The notes: generated by a model not told the origin, from the sequence alone. 17,253 nucleotides of DNA from Bacteroidetes bacterium QH_10_64_37 (GCA_003023105.1 PXSZ01000057.1:1-17253), one strand, 5' to 3'; positions 7,796 to 16,071 are shown, counted from the first letter of the stretch. Numbers and translations: made by a program.

Positions 7796-8503
7796 CGGTC
7801 CATCGCGTCGTCGCAAAGGTCGAGAGCGTCATTTACCGATATGTGAGAACGTATCTAAACGAAACCAACTCCTCGGGAAAATCCACGATGTGCACAACGG
7901 ACGCTTCCCATCGTAAGACGGAATGTCCCATTCCCAGGCCGTTTGTCCGATCGAGTCCACCTCCACTTCGACACCCGGGCCCGCCGCCTCCGTAAGAAGC
8001 ATGCTGCTGTTGTTCAACTGCTGTCTGCCACTTGCCCCCTCGGCGTATGGAACGGATGATCGGGAGACGCCCCTTCCCGAATCATCAGCCGTTCTACGTT
8101 CCCCCATCGCAAGAAGGCGCCCTATGCCCTGCAGAATTGCTCCGGGGCCAGGCCGGCGGCTGCGAGGATGAACCATACAATCAGGAGACTGCGGCGCGAC
8201 ATGCAGCGGCGCTGCGTCGGGAGCGGAGCGTAGCAACACGGGAAGAAACTTGGGCAGGAATCAGGTGATCCCCATGGCCTCTGTTTTGGATGCAGCCCAG
8301 GCCTGAATCTCGACGACCACGCGAGAGGGCTCCCCGCAAGGGCTCTGCGTCAATCCTCCACCAAAACTTAGCCCTCCCCTCGATACAGTCGAGATTCTCT
8401 GTTTTCTTGGGCGGGACCATTGTTTCCTCTACGGTCATGGGATCTTGGGCTCGGCTCAGCCTTCCTCCGATACCTTAACGCTTTCGCGCCCCTTTACCCT
8501 CGC
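7796..8503. other. Gene-poor region between divergent sulfotransferase 2 and flippase genes
   Basis: These 708 bp separate two divergently read genes and should carry their promoters. Apart from the possible degraded gene at 7829-8202, I see no intact gene, tRNA, insertion sequence or CRISPR repeat. A small inverted repeat CTCGA-TACAG-TCGAG lies at 8379-8393, followed by a T-rich stretch (8395-8409). No sigma-70-like or Bacteroidota-type promoter could be assigned with confidence. Open frames on both strands here lack family features. Confidence 0.6.
7829..8202 (-). pseudogene. Possible remains of a secreted arylsulfotransferase-like / propeller gene
   Basis: No intact gene occupies 7796-8503. 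On the minus strand an ATG at 8202 opens MSRRSLLIVWFILAAAGLA, a good signal-anchor sequence, but the frame hits TAG at 8124-8122. In another minus frame, ending with TGA at 7829, the last 60 or so residues read like a beta-propeller blade and C-terminus: SSMLLTEAAGPGVEVEVDS, then GQTAWEWDIPSYDG and TSWIFPRSWF. The order N-x-x-LLTE-x-G-x-EVD-x-x-G-x-x-WEW resembles arylsulfotransferase (ASST) and PQQ-type repeats, in which such a blade is near the C-terminus. Full-length ASST proteins are some 400-500 residues, so most of the gene would be lost by deletion and frameshift. The alternative is a chance open frame in GC-rich intergenic DNA. The identification rests on remembered family patterns only. 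Confidence 0.3.
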
Positions 8504-10078
8504 ATGGCCAACTCGTCGAAGGGCGACGCCCCGTCTCCCCCCACCGATTCGGACAAGAGCGGCGACAGGACCGATTACGTCGACCGCATCCTGAGGGGGG
8601 GAAGCTCGGTCTTTTCCGGATCGCTCGTCGCAAAGGCCGTCGGGTTTGCCCTCCAGATTGTCCTCAGCCGAAGCTTCGGCTCCGCCCTGTACGGCCTCTA
8701 CAGTTTCGGCCTCTCGATCCTCCGCGTGGTCCGCGAGCTCGGGACGCTCGGGCTCCAGAACGGCGTCGTGCGGTTCGGAGCCGAGTACCATGAGAGCGGA
8801 GACGAGGCCAAGCTGAAGGGCACGTTTCTCGCCGTCGGGGGCCTGGGGCTCGGCGCCGGACTTCTCCTGGGGATGGCATTCTTTTTTGCTGCCCCGTGGT
8901 TGGCCGAGGGCATCCTCGAGAATGAGGGCATCCTCGAGAATGCGGACTACACCCTCGTCTTTCGGCTGTTCGCTGCGGGACTGCCCTTCTACATCCTCAC
9001 CTACCTCGGCTCCCGCATGGCCCGGGCGCTCGGAAAAATGCGGGTGGACGTGCTCCTCGACTCCATCCTCCAGCCCGTCCTCTTTCTGCTGCTCACGGGC
9101 GTTCTGCTGCTCTTTGGACAGGGCTTCACGGCGGCCCTGTACGCCTTCCTGGCCTCCACCGTGCTGGCCGCCGGAGCATCGGTGTACGCGGTCTACCGCC
9201 TGTTTCCGCTGCTTTTCTCTACCCTTTCGCCAACGATCGATGTCCGGGGCCTCCTGCGTTTTTCCCTCCCCATCGTGGGGGTCAGCCTCGCCAGCATGGG
9301 CCTTGCCCGCGCCGACCGGATCATGCTCGGCCTCCTCGCCACCGAGGAGGCAGTGGGCCTCTACACGGCCGCTTCCAAAATGTCCGTCCAGCTCCGGTTC
9401 GTCCTGTTCGCACTCACGGCCGCGTTCTCTCCGGTCATCTCCGAGCTGTACCACAGCGACCGTCGCGACGCCCTGGCGCAGCTCTACGCCGATACGGTCC
9501 GGTGGATTGCTCTCGGCACGCTTCCCCTGGCCGTGCTCCTGATCGTGTTCGCCCCGGACATCATGGCCATCTTTGGGCCGGAGTTCCGGAAGGGAGCCAT
9601 TCTGCTCCGGCTGCTGGCCCTCGCCTACATCGTGGTGGCCGGATCCGGATCGGTGGGGCACATGCTTCAGATGTCGGACCACCAGGACTTCGCGTTCGCA
9701 GTCAACGTCAGCATGGCCGCCCTCAACGTCGGCCTGAACTGGGTCCTCATCCAGTGGTACGGCGTCGTCGGCGCGGCCATCGCGACCGGCATCAGCCACG
9801 TTCTGGGCAACGTCCTTCAGCTGGCAGGCCTCTACTATTTCACCCGCATCCAGCCCTTTCGGGGGACCCTGTGGAAGCCCCTCGCGGCGGCCGCAGCGTC
9901 GGGGGGCACGGCGTGGTTCCTCTTCATTCTGCTCGCCGCCCCGAGCCGCTGGATCGTCGGCATTCCCGCCGCCCTGCTCGTCTACGGCGGCATCTTGCTG
10001 GCCCTGGGCCTTTCTCCCCGTGACCAAAAAATCGTGGACGATCTCTGGGATGAACTGCGGGCTCGATTGGGCTCATAA
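8504..10078 (+). CDS. Polysaccharide flippase (Wzx-like, MATE/MOP superfamily)
   Basis: The 524-residue multi-pass inner-membrane protein is a predicted lipid-linked oligosaccharide flippase or polysaccharide transporter of the MOP superfamily. The first 45 residues are hydrophilic (DSDKSGDRTDYVDRILRGG). The family opening follows: SSVFSGSLVAKAVGFALQIVLSRSFGSALYGLYSFGLS at about 48-85, then 12-14 hydrophobic helices. The central second-half start, LLRFSLPIVGVSLASMGLARADRIMLGLL near 250-278, is characteristic, as is ALNVGLNWVLIQWYGVVGAAIATGISH. The frame continues upstream to 8420, but the ATG at 8504 is the better start because the extra 28 residues have no family character. An exact 18-bp tandem duplication gives EGILEN twice at residues 135-146, in a loop after a helix. 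The gene probably exports the glycan made by neighbouring enzymes. The next gene starts 86 bp downstream on the same strand. Confidence 0.93.
   Translation: MANSSKGDAPSPPTDSDKSGDRTDYVDRILRGGSSVFSGSLVAKAVGFALQIVLSRSFGSALYGLYSFGLSILRVVRELGTLGLQNGVVRFGAEYHESGDEAKLKGTFLAVGGLGLGAGLLLGMAFFFAAPWLAEGILENEGILENADYTLVFRLFAAGLPFYILTYLGSRMARALGKMRVDVLLDSILQPVLFLLLTGVLLLFGQGFTAALYAFLASTVLAAGASVYAVYRLFPLLFSTLSPTIDVRGLLRFSLPIVGVSLASMGLARADRIMLGLLATEEAVGLYTAASKMSVQLRFVLFALTAAFSPVISELYHSDRRDALAQLYADTVRWIALGTLPLAVLLIVFAPDIMAIFGPEFRKGAILLRLLALAYIVVAGSGSVGHMLQMSDHQDFAFAVNVSMAALNVGLNWVLIQWYGVVGAAIATGISHVLGNVLQLAGLYYFTRIQPFRGTLWKPLAAAAASGGTAWFLFILLAAPSRWIVGIPAALLVYGGILLALGLSPRDQKIVDDLWDELRARLGS
8906..8941 (+). repeat. 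Exact 18-bp tandem duplication in the flippase gene
   Basis: GAGGGCATCCTCGAGAAT occurs twice head-to-tail (8906-8923 and 8924-8941) with no mismatch. It starts on a codon boundary, so it adds six residues (EGILEN) without shifting the frame. The identity of the copies, including third positions, points to a recent replication-slippage event or an unstable site. Confidence 0.95.
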
Positions 10079-10164
10079 TCCCAACTACGAGATTTCTGTA
10101 CGCATTTTCGCGTCACCTGTGGGCGTAGGGACGAGGCGTGTGATGTTGTGAGTCTGTTTGGCGG

Positions 10165-11028
10165 ATGCTCTGTGCCTGCGACTTCGTGGATCTCGCGCAA
10201 AAAGCCTTCTGCACTTGCCCGGTAGTTCCACTACAGGGCTCGTTTGGGCACCTTTTTGCGGCTTCGACCACTTATTTGTTTCTCCGGCAGCAGGTGCGGC
10301 ATCTTCAGGCCGGACTGAGCTACCTGTCCGGCCAGTCGCTTCCGGAGACGCGGTTCGTGCTCTTCGGGCGGGGACGCTCGGGCACCACGGCGCTGGTGAG
10401 CATGCTCGACGACGTGCCGGACCTCCGCTGCGAGGGGGAGGTGCTGCACAACTACGTCCCGTTCCCCTACCGGCACGTACTGGGACGGGCTGCCCGGTGC
10501 GTCGCGGAGGCGTACGGGTGCAAAATTCTCAGCTACCAGATCAAAGACGTACAGCGTCCGCCTGGGGGGCGGGAGGATTTTCTCCGCACCCTCTACCGCG
10601 AGCACGGCTTCCAGATCCTGTACCTGCGCCGGACGAACCTGGTGCGCCACGCACTCTCCAACATCCGAGCGCGGCGGGATACGTTTCATCGGAAGAAATC
10701 CGACCCGGACGCCGGGCCGACGGCCCTCCACGTCGACCCCGACCACGTGGTGGAGTGGATGCAAAGTAGCGAGGCGCTCCACGAGTACGAGCAGAGCCTG
10801 CTGGCGGACGTGCCGCACCTCTCCCTGACCTACGAGGAACACATCCGCCACGCAGACGACCACCAGTCGACGGTCGATTCGGTCTGCGACTTCCTGGGAA
10901 TCGAGTCGGGGCCGGTGGAGAGCAGCTACCGCAAGGTGGCCCCGCCCTCGCTGAAAGAGCGGGTTGCCAACTACGACGAACTCGCCCGGCGGCTTCGCGG
11001 CACCTCGTACGCCGAGTATCTCGATTAA
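10165..11028 (+). CDS. Sulfotransferase 3
   Basis: This is a predicted PAPS-dependent sulfotransferase of 287 residues. The phosphosulfate loop is FGRGRSGTTAL at about 67-77 after the strand RFVLF, and the 3'-phosphate site is LYLRRTNLVRHALSNIRAR at 152-170. The C-terminal YDELARRLRGTSYAEYLD (270-287) matches a tail common in bacterial sulfotransferases of this subgroup. The segment from about residue 40 (FLRQQVRHLQAGLSYLSGQSLPETRF) looks family-like. The first 39 residues, with four cysteines, do not, so the real start may be a GTG at 10294; I kept the ATG at 10165 for lack of proof. It follows the flippase by 86 bp and probably shares its transcript. It ends 13 bp from the oppositely read propeller gene. 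The acceptor is unknown. Confidence 0.88.
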   Translation: MLCACDFVDLAQKAFCTCPVVPLQGSFGHLFAASTTYLFLRQQVRHLQAGLSYLSGQSLPETRFVLFGRGRSGTTALVSMLDDVPDLRCEGEVLHNYVPFPYRHVLGRAARCVAEAYGCKILSYQIKDVQRPPGGREDFLRTLYREHGFQILYLRRTNLVRHALSNIRARRDTFHRKKSDPDAGPTALHVDPDHVVEWMQSSEALHEYEQSLLADVPHLSLTYEEHIRHADDHQSTVDSVCDFLGIESGPVESSYRKVAPPSLKERVANYDELARRLRGTSYAEYLD

Positions 11029-11030
11029 GA

Positions 11031-11053
11031 CGGGCGGCACGTCACGCTGCCCG
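11031..11053. terminator. Candidate bidirectional terminator hairpin between convergent genes
   Basis: CGGGCGGC (11031-11038) and GCTGCCCG (11046-11053) form an 8-bp stem with one G-T wobble and a 7-base loop, just after the stop of sulfotransferase 3 and over the end of the convergent propeller gene. On the minus strand it is followed by TCTTAATC, a weak U-tract; on the plus strand there is none. The location favours a terminator, but the missing strong T-run keeps this tentative. Confidence 0.35.
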
Positions 11054-12172
11054 AAGCGCCTCTTCCTCCATCACCGCAAGGCCGTGGACGCAGACGTGAA
11101 CGTCCGACGAGTACTGATACGCGTCCACCAGCTCCCCGGTCGTCCAGTTGATTTGCAGGATGGCCGCAGGGGAGACGCCGACGAACAGCGTGTCCCCCCG
11201 CCGGACGAGTCCCCGCACGAAGAGCGGCTTTGCGACCGAGCTCTCCATGAATCCGATCTTCCGCAGGGCCTCCTTGCCCCAGTACGCCGGAATCTCCCAC
11301 CGGATGAGCTCTCGCACCCACCGGTAGTCCGTGAGATCAAGGGTCCGCCGGAGCGCCCCGGCATTCAGGTCGTAAAACCGGACGGCCTTCCCGAACGAGT
11401 CGTTGACGATCGCGAGCCCGTCGTCCCCAATGACGAGGTTGTGTCCTCCCTGCAGGTGCTCGTGCCGCAGCACGACCTCCTCGTTCGTCAGATCCACCAC
11501 CACGCCGTGCGCATTGAGCAGCGCAAAGAGGGATCCCTCGTGCACCGCCAGCGCGTTGAGATGGAGGTGGCTCTCGGAGTCCGTCGCGGACGGATCAAGA
11601 AACCGAAGCCGGTTGTCGGCATCTTTGTCGATGTCGAGCGGCGCCAGCCCGAGGGCGTCCTGAAGTCCGTCCATCTCCCGGGGCCAGAGAGCTTGCACTC
11701 GCTCCCCCGTCGCCAAATCGTACTCCACCGCCGCATCGATCGCTGTGGACGTCACCCACACCGTCCCACGGTCGGTGCGCGCAATCTCGTGGAGGCCCAC
11801 CATCAGCCCGTCGCTGAGGGTGTCCACGAGTTGAAGACCCGCGTCGTACAGTTCGAGCGTGTGGTACGTGGACGCGACGAGTCGATCGTCGACCCGCCGG
11901 ATGCCACGACAGCCCCGCCCGTTGCCCCTCGGATTCGGGTCCTCCTCGATGGTGGGGGTGCGCGGGCGGATGGGGACTGTTGCCTCGACCGTCTTCGTGG
12001 CCCAGTCGAGAAGCACCAGCTCGCCCCCCTCCGCAATCGGCGCCGCCCGCACCACGGTGCCGAACGCCAGCGTGGGATTTCCTCCGGAGGACGTCTGAGA
12101 AATCGGCGCGCCCCCACCCAGCATCAGCGAAACGTCGCTCAGGGCCTCGTTCCAGATTTCAGGGTCGATCAT
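11042..12172 (-). CDS. Predicted beta-propeller protein (NHL/SMP-30/Vgb-like), function unknown
   Basis: The 376-residue product reads as successive four-strand blades: ELVLLDWATKTVEATVPI (51-68), LVASTYHTLELYDAGLQLVDTL (98-119), GTVWVTSTAIDAAVEYDLATGERV (136-159), GSLFALLNAHGVVVDLTNEEVVL (213-235), DGLAIVNDSFGKAVRFYDL (251-269) and GDTLFVGVSPAAILQINWTTGELV (326-349). A recurring short motif opens several blades: GLHEI (126-130), HLNAL (204-208), GGHNL (242-246), VRGL (319-322) and VHGL (362-365). There is no clear signal peptide. The ATG at 12172 was chosen because the open frame upstream is antisense to sulfotransferase 4 and has no protein character. The gene is convergent with sulfotransferase 3 and divergent from sulfotransferase 4. 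It may act on or sense the same glycan, as an enzyme (lyase or lactonase-like) or binding protein; this is inference. A family of uncharacterised propellers (TIGR03032/DUF4915) is one possible home. Confidence 0.75.
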   Translation of the reverse strand: MIDPEIWNEALSDVSLMLGGGAPISQTSSGGNPTLAFGTVVRAAPIAEGGELVLLDWATKTVEATVPIRPRTPTIEEDPNPRGNGRGCRGIRRVDDRLVASTYHTLELYDAGLQLVDTLSDGLMVGLHEIARTDRGTVWVTSTAIDAAVEYDLATGERVQALWPREMDGLQDALGLAPLDIDKDADNRLRFLDPSATDSESHLHLNALAVHEGSLFALLNAHGVVVDLTNEEVVLRHEHLQGGHNLVIGDDGLAIVNDSFGKAVRFYDLNAGALRRTLDLTDYRWVRELIRWEIPAYWGKEALRKIGFMESSVAKPLFVRGLVRRGDTLFVGVSPAAILQINWTTGELVDAYQYSSDVHVCVHGLAVMEEEALRAA

Positions 12173-12364
12173 CGTAGGCGAACCGGCCGCGTCGGGACAA
12201 ACTGAGACGGGTCGTGGACATGCGGTCGGGAGCGCCGCGTCGGTCCCGCCAAGCGAGACCCCCGAAACGGTCCGTCGTTCGCCCTGTTCCGGTACTCCGA
12301 AGCGCTCACCGCCCCCGGCGAGCACACCATCTGAGTTCTGCCCGCAATCCCGTCGCGCCGCTCC

Positions 12365-13294
12365 ATGAATCGTCCCCTCTTCATTGTTGGATGTCCGCGG
12401 TCGGGGACGGGGGTGTTGCATCAACTGGTTCGTCTCCACCCGCAGGTGGCATGGATCACGCCTTTCAGCAACGCGGTGTGTGGAAAATCGTGGTTTCGGC
12501 GCGTTCCGCCCCCTGTTGCCTGGCACGTCGAATGGGTTCTGCACCGCCTCCCCGACGCGATGCTTCCCCCTCTCTTGCGGGGCCCGCACGACGGCTCCCT
12601 CGAACTCTCCTCGGTCTTTGAAACCCATGAGGGGCACGCCATCTGGAGCCGAGCGCTCCCGTCCACCGAGGACCACCGGGCTACGGAGGACGACGTGACC
12701 CCCGCAGTTCGGACGTACGTCCACGATGTCGTGCGCTGGCACCGCCGGTATCACAGACGCCCGCGGTTCGCGTGGAAGACCCCTCGAAATGCCTTCCGCC
12801 TCCGGTTTCTTCAAGCCCTCTTCCCCGAGGCCTATATCATCCATCTGATTCGGGACGGCCGGGCCGTCGCGGCCTCCATCCTTAAGCGGCGGCGTGCCAG
12901 CGACGGGCTTCATCAGTGGTGGGGCGTGCGCCCCCCAGGCTGGCAGTCCGTGCAGTTTGCCTCACCAATCGAACAGGCAGCATGGACTTGGCGACAATGT
13001 ATTGACCAAATTCGTACCGACCTCGCCCGTTTCCCCGAAGGTCACTGCCTGGAGGTCCGATACGAGTCCTTCCTCGACACCCCCGGCCAAGTGCTCCGTC
13101 GCGTGTTTTCCACCGCCAACCTTTCCCCTGAGGCCTTCTTCACGGCAGAAAATCGGCGACACCTGGACAAGGTACGCCCGCCTCAGGAGACGTGGCAGAC
13201 GCGACTCCGTGATGACCAGATTGAGCGTCTTGAGGAGGCAATCGCGCCAACGCTCCAGGAGTGCGGCTACGGCGACTCTGTGGAGCCAAGGTAG
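12365..13294 (+). CDS. Sulfotransferase 4 (Sulfotransfer_3-like)
   Basis: This is a predicted PAPS-dependent sulfotransferase of 309 residues. The phosphosulfate loop is FIVGCPRSGTGVL at 6-18, with glycine where the second threonine is usual. FAWKTPRN at 135-142 carries the KTP signature. The 3'-phosphate site is IIHLIRDGRAVAASILKRR at 158-176, and VRYESFLDTPGQVLRRV (231-247) is the usual distal motif. The ATG at 12365 leaves five residues before the first strand, normal for the family. It belongs to the same broad branch as sulfotransferase 1 but differs through most of its length, including a long variable middle (about 30-110). It ends 19 bp from the convergent YfhO gene; 192 bp separate its start from the divergent propeller gene, where I could not place a promoter. 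Confidence 0.92.
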   Translation: MNRPLFIVGCPRSGTGVLHQLVRLHPQVAWITPFSNAVCGKSWFRRVPPPVAWHVEWVLHRLPDAMLPPLLRGPHDGSLELSSVFETHEGHAIWSRALPSTEDHRATEDDVTPAVRTYVHDVVRWHRRYHRRPRFAWKTPRNAFRLRFLQALFPEAYIIHLIRDGRAVAASILKRRRASDGLHQWWGVRPPGWQSVQFASPIEQAAWTWRQCIDQIRTDLARFPEGHCLEVRYESFLDTPGQVLRRVFSTANLSPEAFFTAENRRHLDKVRPPQETWQTRLRDDQIERLEEAIAPTLQECGYGDSVEPR

Positions 13295-13313
13295 CCTGGG
13301 ATCCAATGGCGCC

Positions 13314-15863
13314 TCACCACGACTCGTCCTCGTCGTTCTCCGCCAGCTCCCACCGCCGACGCACCCGCATCCCGACAAGCGCAAAGACCCCGCCGTAGAC
13401 GAAGATCGTGCTCGCCCACGCGATCCAGGTGCCGTAGCGGTCGGCCGTTGGCTCGAAGCGCATCTCCAGCGTGTGCTCGCCCTCCGGCACATGCACCCCC
13501 CGGAGCAGATAGTCGGTCCGGTGGATGGGCACTTTCTTCCCGTCCAGGTACGCATTCCACCCGGCCGGGTAGTACACCTCGCTCGCCACGAAGAAGCGGG
13601 GCGCATCCGTGTTTACGGTCCACCGGATTTCCTCCGGTTCGTAGTGCTCCATCGTCACCTCGGCCGTGCTGCCGCTGTCGATGGGCGTGACCGGCTGGTT
13701 GAGAGGCTCGGAGAGGAGGGCGGTCTGCCGTGGCTCGAAGGACGGGGACCGGAGCCGTGACCACATCTGTTTCGGGTCCTCGACGACCTCCGTCTCCTCC
13801 ACGAGGAAGCCGCGTGGGACGGCGTCCTTGTTTTCGAGCACCAGCACGCCCGACTTCTCACTCCGATAAGCGACCTCGGTGCTGGGCAACTGCTGCCGGG
13901 CCGCGATGTACCGGGTGTTCATGAGGTCGAGCGCGTTCTCATTCGGGGGGCCCTGGCTGTTTGCCTGCAGGATATGATCGAGGTAGTCCTGATAACGCTG
14001 CAGCTTGGCTCCGTGGTACCCCCCTACGTTCTCGTAGTGGTACGATGGGCGGGCGGTGCTGGTCGGATTGCCCTCCACCAGCGAGAGGACACGGAAGCGG
14101 CCCAGCCCCCCGGCCTCCTCCTGCTTCTGTTTGATGAACTGATCGAACTGGTAGGTGGGAATCGACTGCTCTACCTCCTGGGACGAATAGCGGTCCTCTC
14201 CCATGTACCGCGAGTCGACCCCCCAAAGGTCTAGGCTTATGATCGCGACGACCCCAAGGCCTGCCGCCCACGCGGGAACGGTGTTGCGGCGGTACAGGAC
14301 GAGCACTCCGGCCGCAAGGGCGAGGAAGAGCAGGGTCCGCTGCGCGTCGGTCGTAAAAGCACCGCGACGTTGACCCTTCAACTTCTGCACCTGCTGGCGC
14401 ACCGCCTGCTGCACTTTCGGATTCTGAGGCGAGACGTTCGGGTTCTGGCGGAGCAGGGCCTGACGGATGCGCTGCTGTTCGTTGGGCTTCTCGAAGTCGA
14501 GGAACGTGTTGGGGGACAGCCAGACTAGGGCTACGATGCCGAAGACGACCCCGAACGAGATGAGGAGGGGACGCTGCCGGGCATCCGGCCGTTGTTGCTG
14601 TCGACGGCTCTTCGACGCGTCTCGGCGCAACGCGTAGTCTAGCCCAATGCCTGCGAGGACGACGAGCGCGAGGCTCGTCACGCTCAGCCACATTTCCGGG
14701 CCCCGGAAGGCGTCGAAGAAGGGAAAGTACCGGAACATCGGCCAGTTCAACCACGCGGCGTACTTCCCCAGCGAGAAGAGGGCGGTCCCGAGGGCCCCCA
14801 GGCCCAGGCCCCAGACGAGCCAGGTGCGCACCCGCCACACGGCCAGACCGGCCAGCGCCATGACGACCCCCGTGATGTAGTGCGGCCCCTCGGTAAAGGT
14901 CTTCGGTCCCCAGTACGTCTGTCCTCCCCCCCCAAAGGCGTCCGCTACGACGAGCGTGAACAGTTCGCCCGGCCCTTGGCTCCACCGCATGGCCGCCGTC
15001 CAGCCCATGCCACCCCCACCGCCGCCTCCACCCCCGTTTACGGCCGCCGCGGCGCCCCGCACCGAGTACTGCTTGTACTGGTACCGGGCCAGATAAGGCT
15101 CCGCAGCCATGGCGAGGCTCAACACCGTCCCCAGCGCGAGCCAGCCGGTCGAGGTGGCTAGCTCCGGGACCCGATCGTCCCGCACGGCCCCGATCGCCTC
15201 CACGATCCACCACAGCAGGAGAAGCATTCCCGTGTAGAACACAATCTGCGGATGATTGGCCCGGAGCTGGAGGGCCAGCGCCCCCGCAAACAGGAGTCCC
15301 CCGAGGAGTGAAGGATTCCGCAGGGTATAAATGAACGCGAGCAAGACATACGGCGCGTAGGCCAGGGCGACGAATTTGGTCCCGTGCCCCACCCCAATGA
15401 TGATGGGGATGTAGGTCGTAAAGCCGAACGCAAGGCCCGAGAGGAGGCCCGAAAAGTGGTTCCGCGTCAGGTAAAAGACGAGCAGATACACCCCCGCCAT
15501 CAGCACAAACAGGATGGACACCGGCCACGCGGATCCGCGGATGAGATTGACCAGATCGTCGGCCTGAACGACGGAGATCTTATCGTTGATGTAGGGCATT
15601 CCGCCGAACACGTTCGGCGCCCAGCGGGCCCACTCGCCCGTCTTCTGGTGATGCTCCACCGTCACCTGCGCGTTGGCCCGAAAGGTGATGCTATCGGTGC
15701 CCTGAATATTCTTTCCCTCAAACACGGCCGGGGCGTAGAAGGCCAGGGCCACTGCCAGTAAGAGTCCGAGACAGGCTGCATGCCGCGTCGTGGGCGAGAG
15801 CCGCGCCCAGAATGTGTCGGTCTGTGCGGTGCGCGGGGAGGGAGTCCGGGTAGAGGAAGCCAT
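13314..15863 (-). CDS. YfhO-family large membrane protein (putative GT-C-type glycosyltransferase)
   Basis: The 849-residue inner-membrane protein matches the Bacteroidota form of the YfhO family. A first helix at about 28-48 is followed by a large outer loop with EGKNIQGTDSITFRAN (49-64) and WAPNVFGGMPYINDK (81-95), then many helices to about residue 520. A mostly extracytoplasmic C-terminal domain follows (MGEDRYSSQEVEQSIPTYQF and FFVASEVYYPAGWNAYLDGK), with a final helix near the C-terminus. In Bacillus and Listeria, YfhO-type proteins are needed to glycosylate lipoteichoic acid with lipid-linked sugars; here a similar outer-face transfer to the local glycan is plausible but unproven. The frame extends to 16049, but the ATG at 15863 (MASSTRTPSP) is preferred because the upstream 62 residues lack family character. 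Nine consecutive glycines occur at 277-285. It is divergent from the methyltransferase remnant, with a 208-bp gap. Confidence 0.9.
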   Translation of the reverse strand: MASSTRTPSPRTAQTDTFWARLSPTTRHAACLGLLLAVALAFYAPAVFEGKNIQGTDSITFRANAQVTVEHHQKTGEWARWAPNVFGGMPYINDKISVVQADDLVNLIRGSAWPVSILFVLMAGVYLLVFYLTRNHFSGLLSGLAFGFTTYIPIIIGVGHGTKFVALAYAPYVLLAFIYTLRNPSLLGGLLFAGALALQLRANHPQIVFYTGMLLLLWWIVEAIGAVRDDRVPELATSTGWLALGTVLSLAMAAEPYLARYQYKQYSVRGAAAAVNGGGGGGGGGMGWTAAMRWSQGPGELFTLVVADAFGGGGQTYWGPKTFTEGPHYITGVVMALAGLAVWRVRTWLVWGLGLGALGTALFSLGKYAAWLNWPMFRYFPFFDAFRGPEMWLSVTSLALVVLAGIGLDYALRRDASKSRRQQQRPDARQRPLLISFGVVFGIVALVWLSPNTFLDFEKPNEQQRIRQALLRQNPNVSPQNPKVQQAVRQQVQKLKGQRRGAFTTDAQRTLLFLALAAGVLVLYRRNTVPAWAAGLGVVAIISLDLWGVDSRYMGEDRYSSQEVEQSIPTYQFDQFIKQKQEEAGGLGRFRVLSLVEGNPTSTARPSYHYENVGGYHGAKLQRYQDYLDHILQANSQGPPNENALDLMNTRYIAARQQLPSTEVAYRSEKSGVLVLENKDAVPRGFLVEETEVVEDPKQMWSRLRSPSFEPRQTALLSEPLNQPVTPIDSGSTAEVTMEHYEPEEIRWTVNTDAPRFFVASEVYYPAGWNAYLDGKKVPIHRTDYLLRGVHVPEGEHTLEMRFEPTADRYGTWIAWASTIFVYGGVFALVGMRVRRRWELAENDEDESW

Positions 15864-16071
15864 GTGACAAAATCCTTGACGCGGACAAGAAGCGACCAGC
15901 GGGGCGGAAGGCCCACTCGATTCCACGAGCCTCTCGAAACGGTCGGTTATTTTCGCTGTTCCAGCGCCAGTTGTGGGTGCGCGTACGAGTGGAGGGCCGG
16001 AAGGAAGGGGGTTGACGAGCGTCCGCGCGTTCACTTTCCCTACGTCCAATATTCCCTATCCGTGCACATCG

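Noticed and set aside
8379..8393. Inverted repeat CTCGA-TACAG-TCGAG before a T-rich stretch as a terminator
   Set aside because: A 5-bp stem is too weak, and no plus-strand gene ends before it.
8456..10027. 523-residue minus-strand open frame
   Set aside because: Antisense to the flippase; composed of Gln/Glu/Gly/His/Arg-rich low-character sequence with no domains.
10964..12205. 413-residue plus-strand open frame
   Set aside because: Antisense to the propeller gene and Arg/Pro/His-rich, a typical shadow of a GC-rich gene.
12173..12913. 247-residue N-terminal extension of the propeller gene
   Set aside because: The extension is antisense to sulfotransferase 4, which has clear catalytic motifs; the propeller proper begins at the ATG at 12172.
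13939..15528. 529-residue minus-strand open frame inside the YfhO gene
   Set aside because: It is in a different frame on the same strand as YfhO and lacks membrane pattern or motifs, while YfhO is well supported.
16012..16017. TTGACG upstream of the methyltransferase as a -35 box
   Set aside because: No -10-like hexamer at normal spacing and no TAnnTTTG-type Bacteroidota element could be placed.
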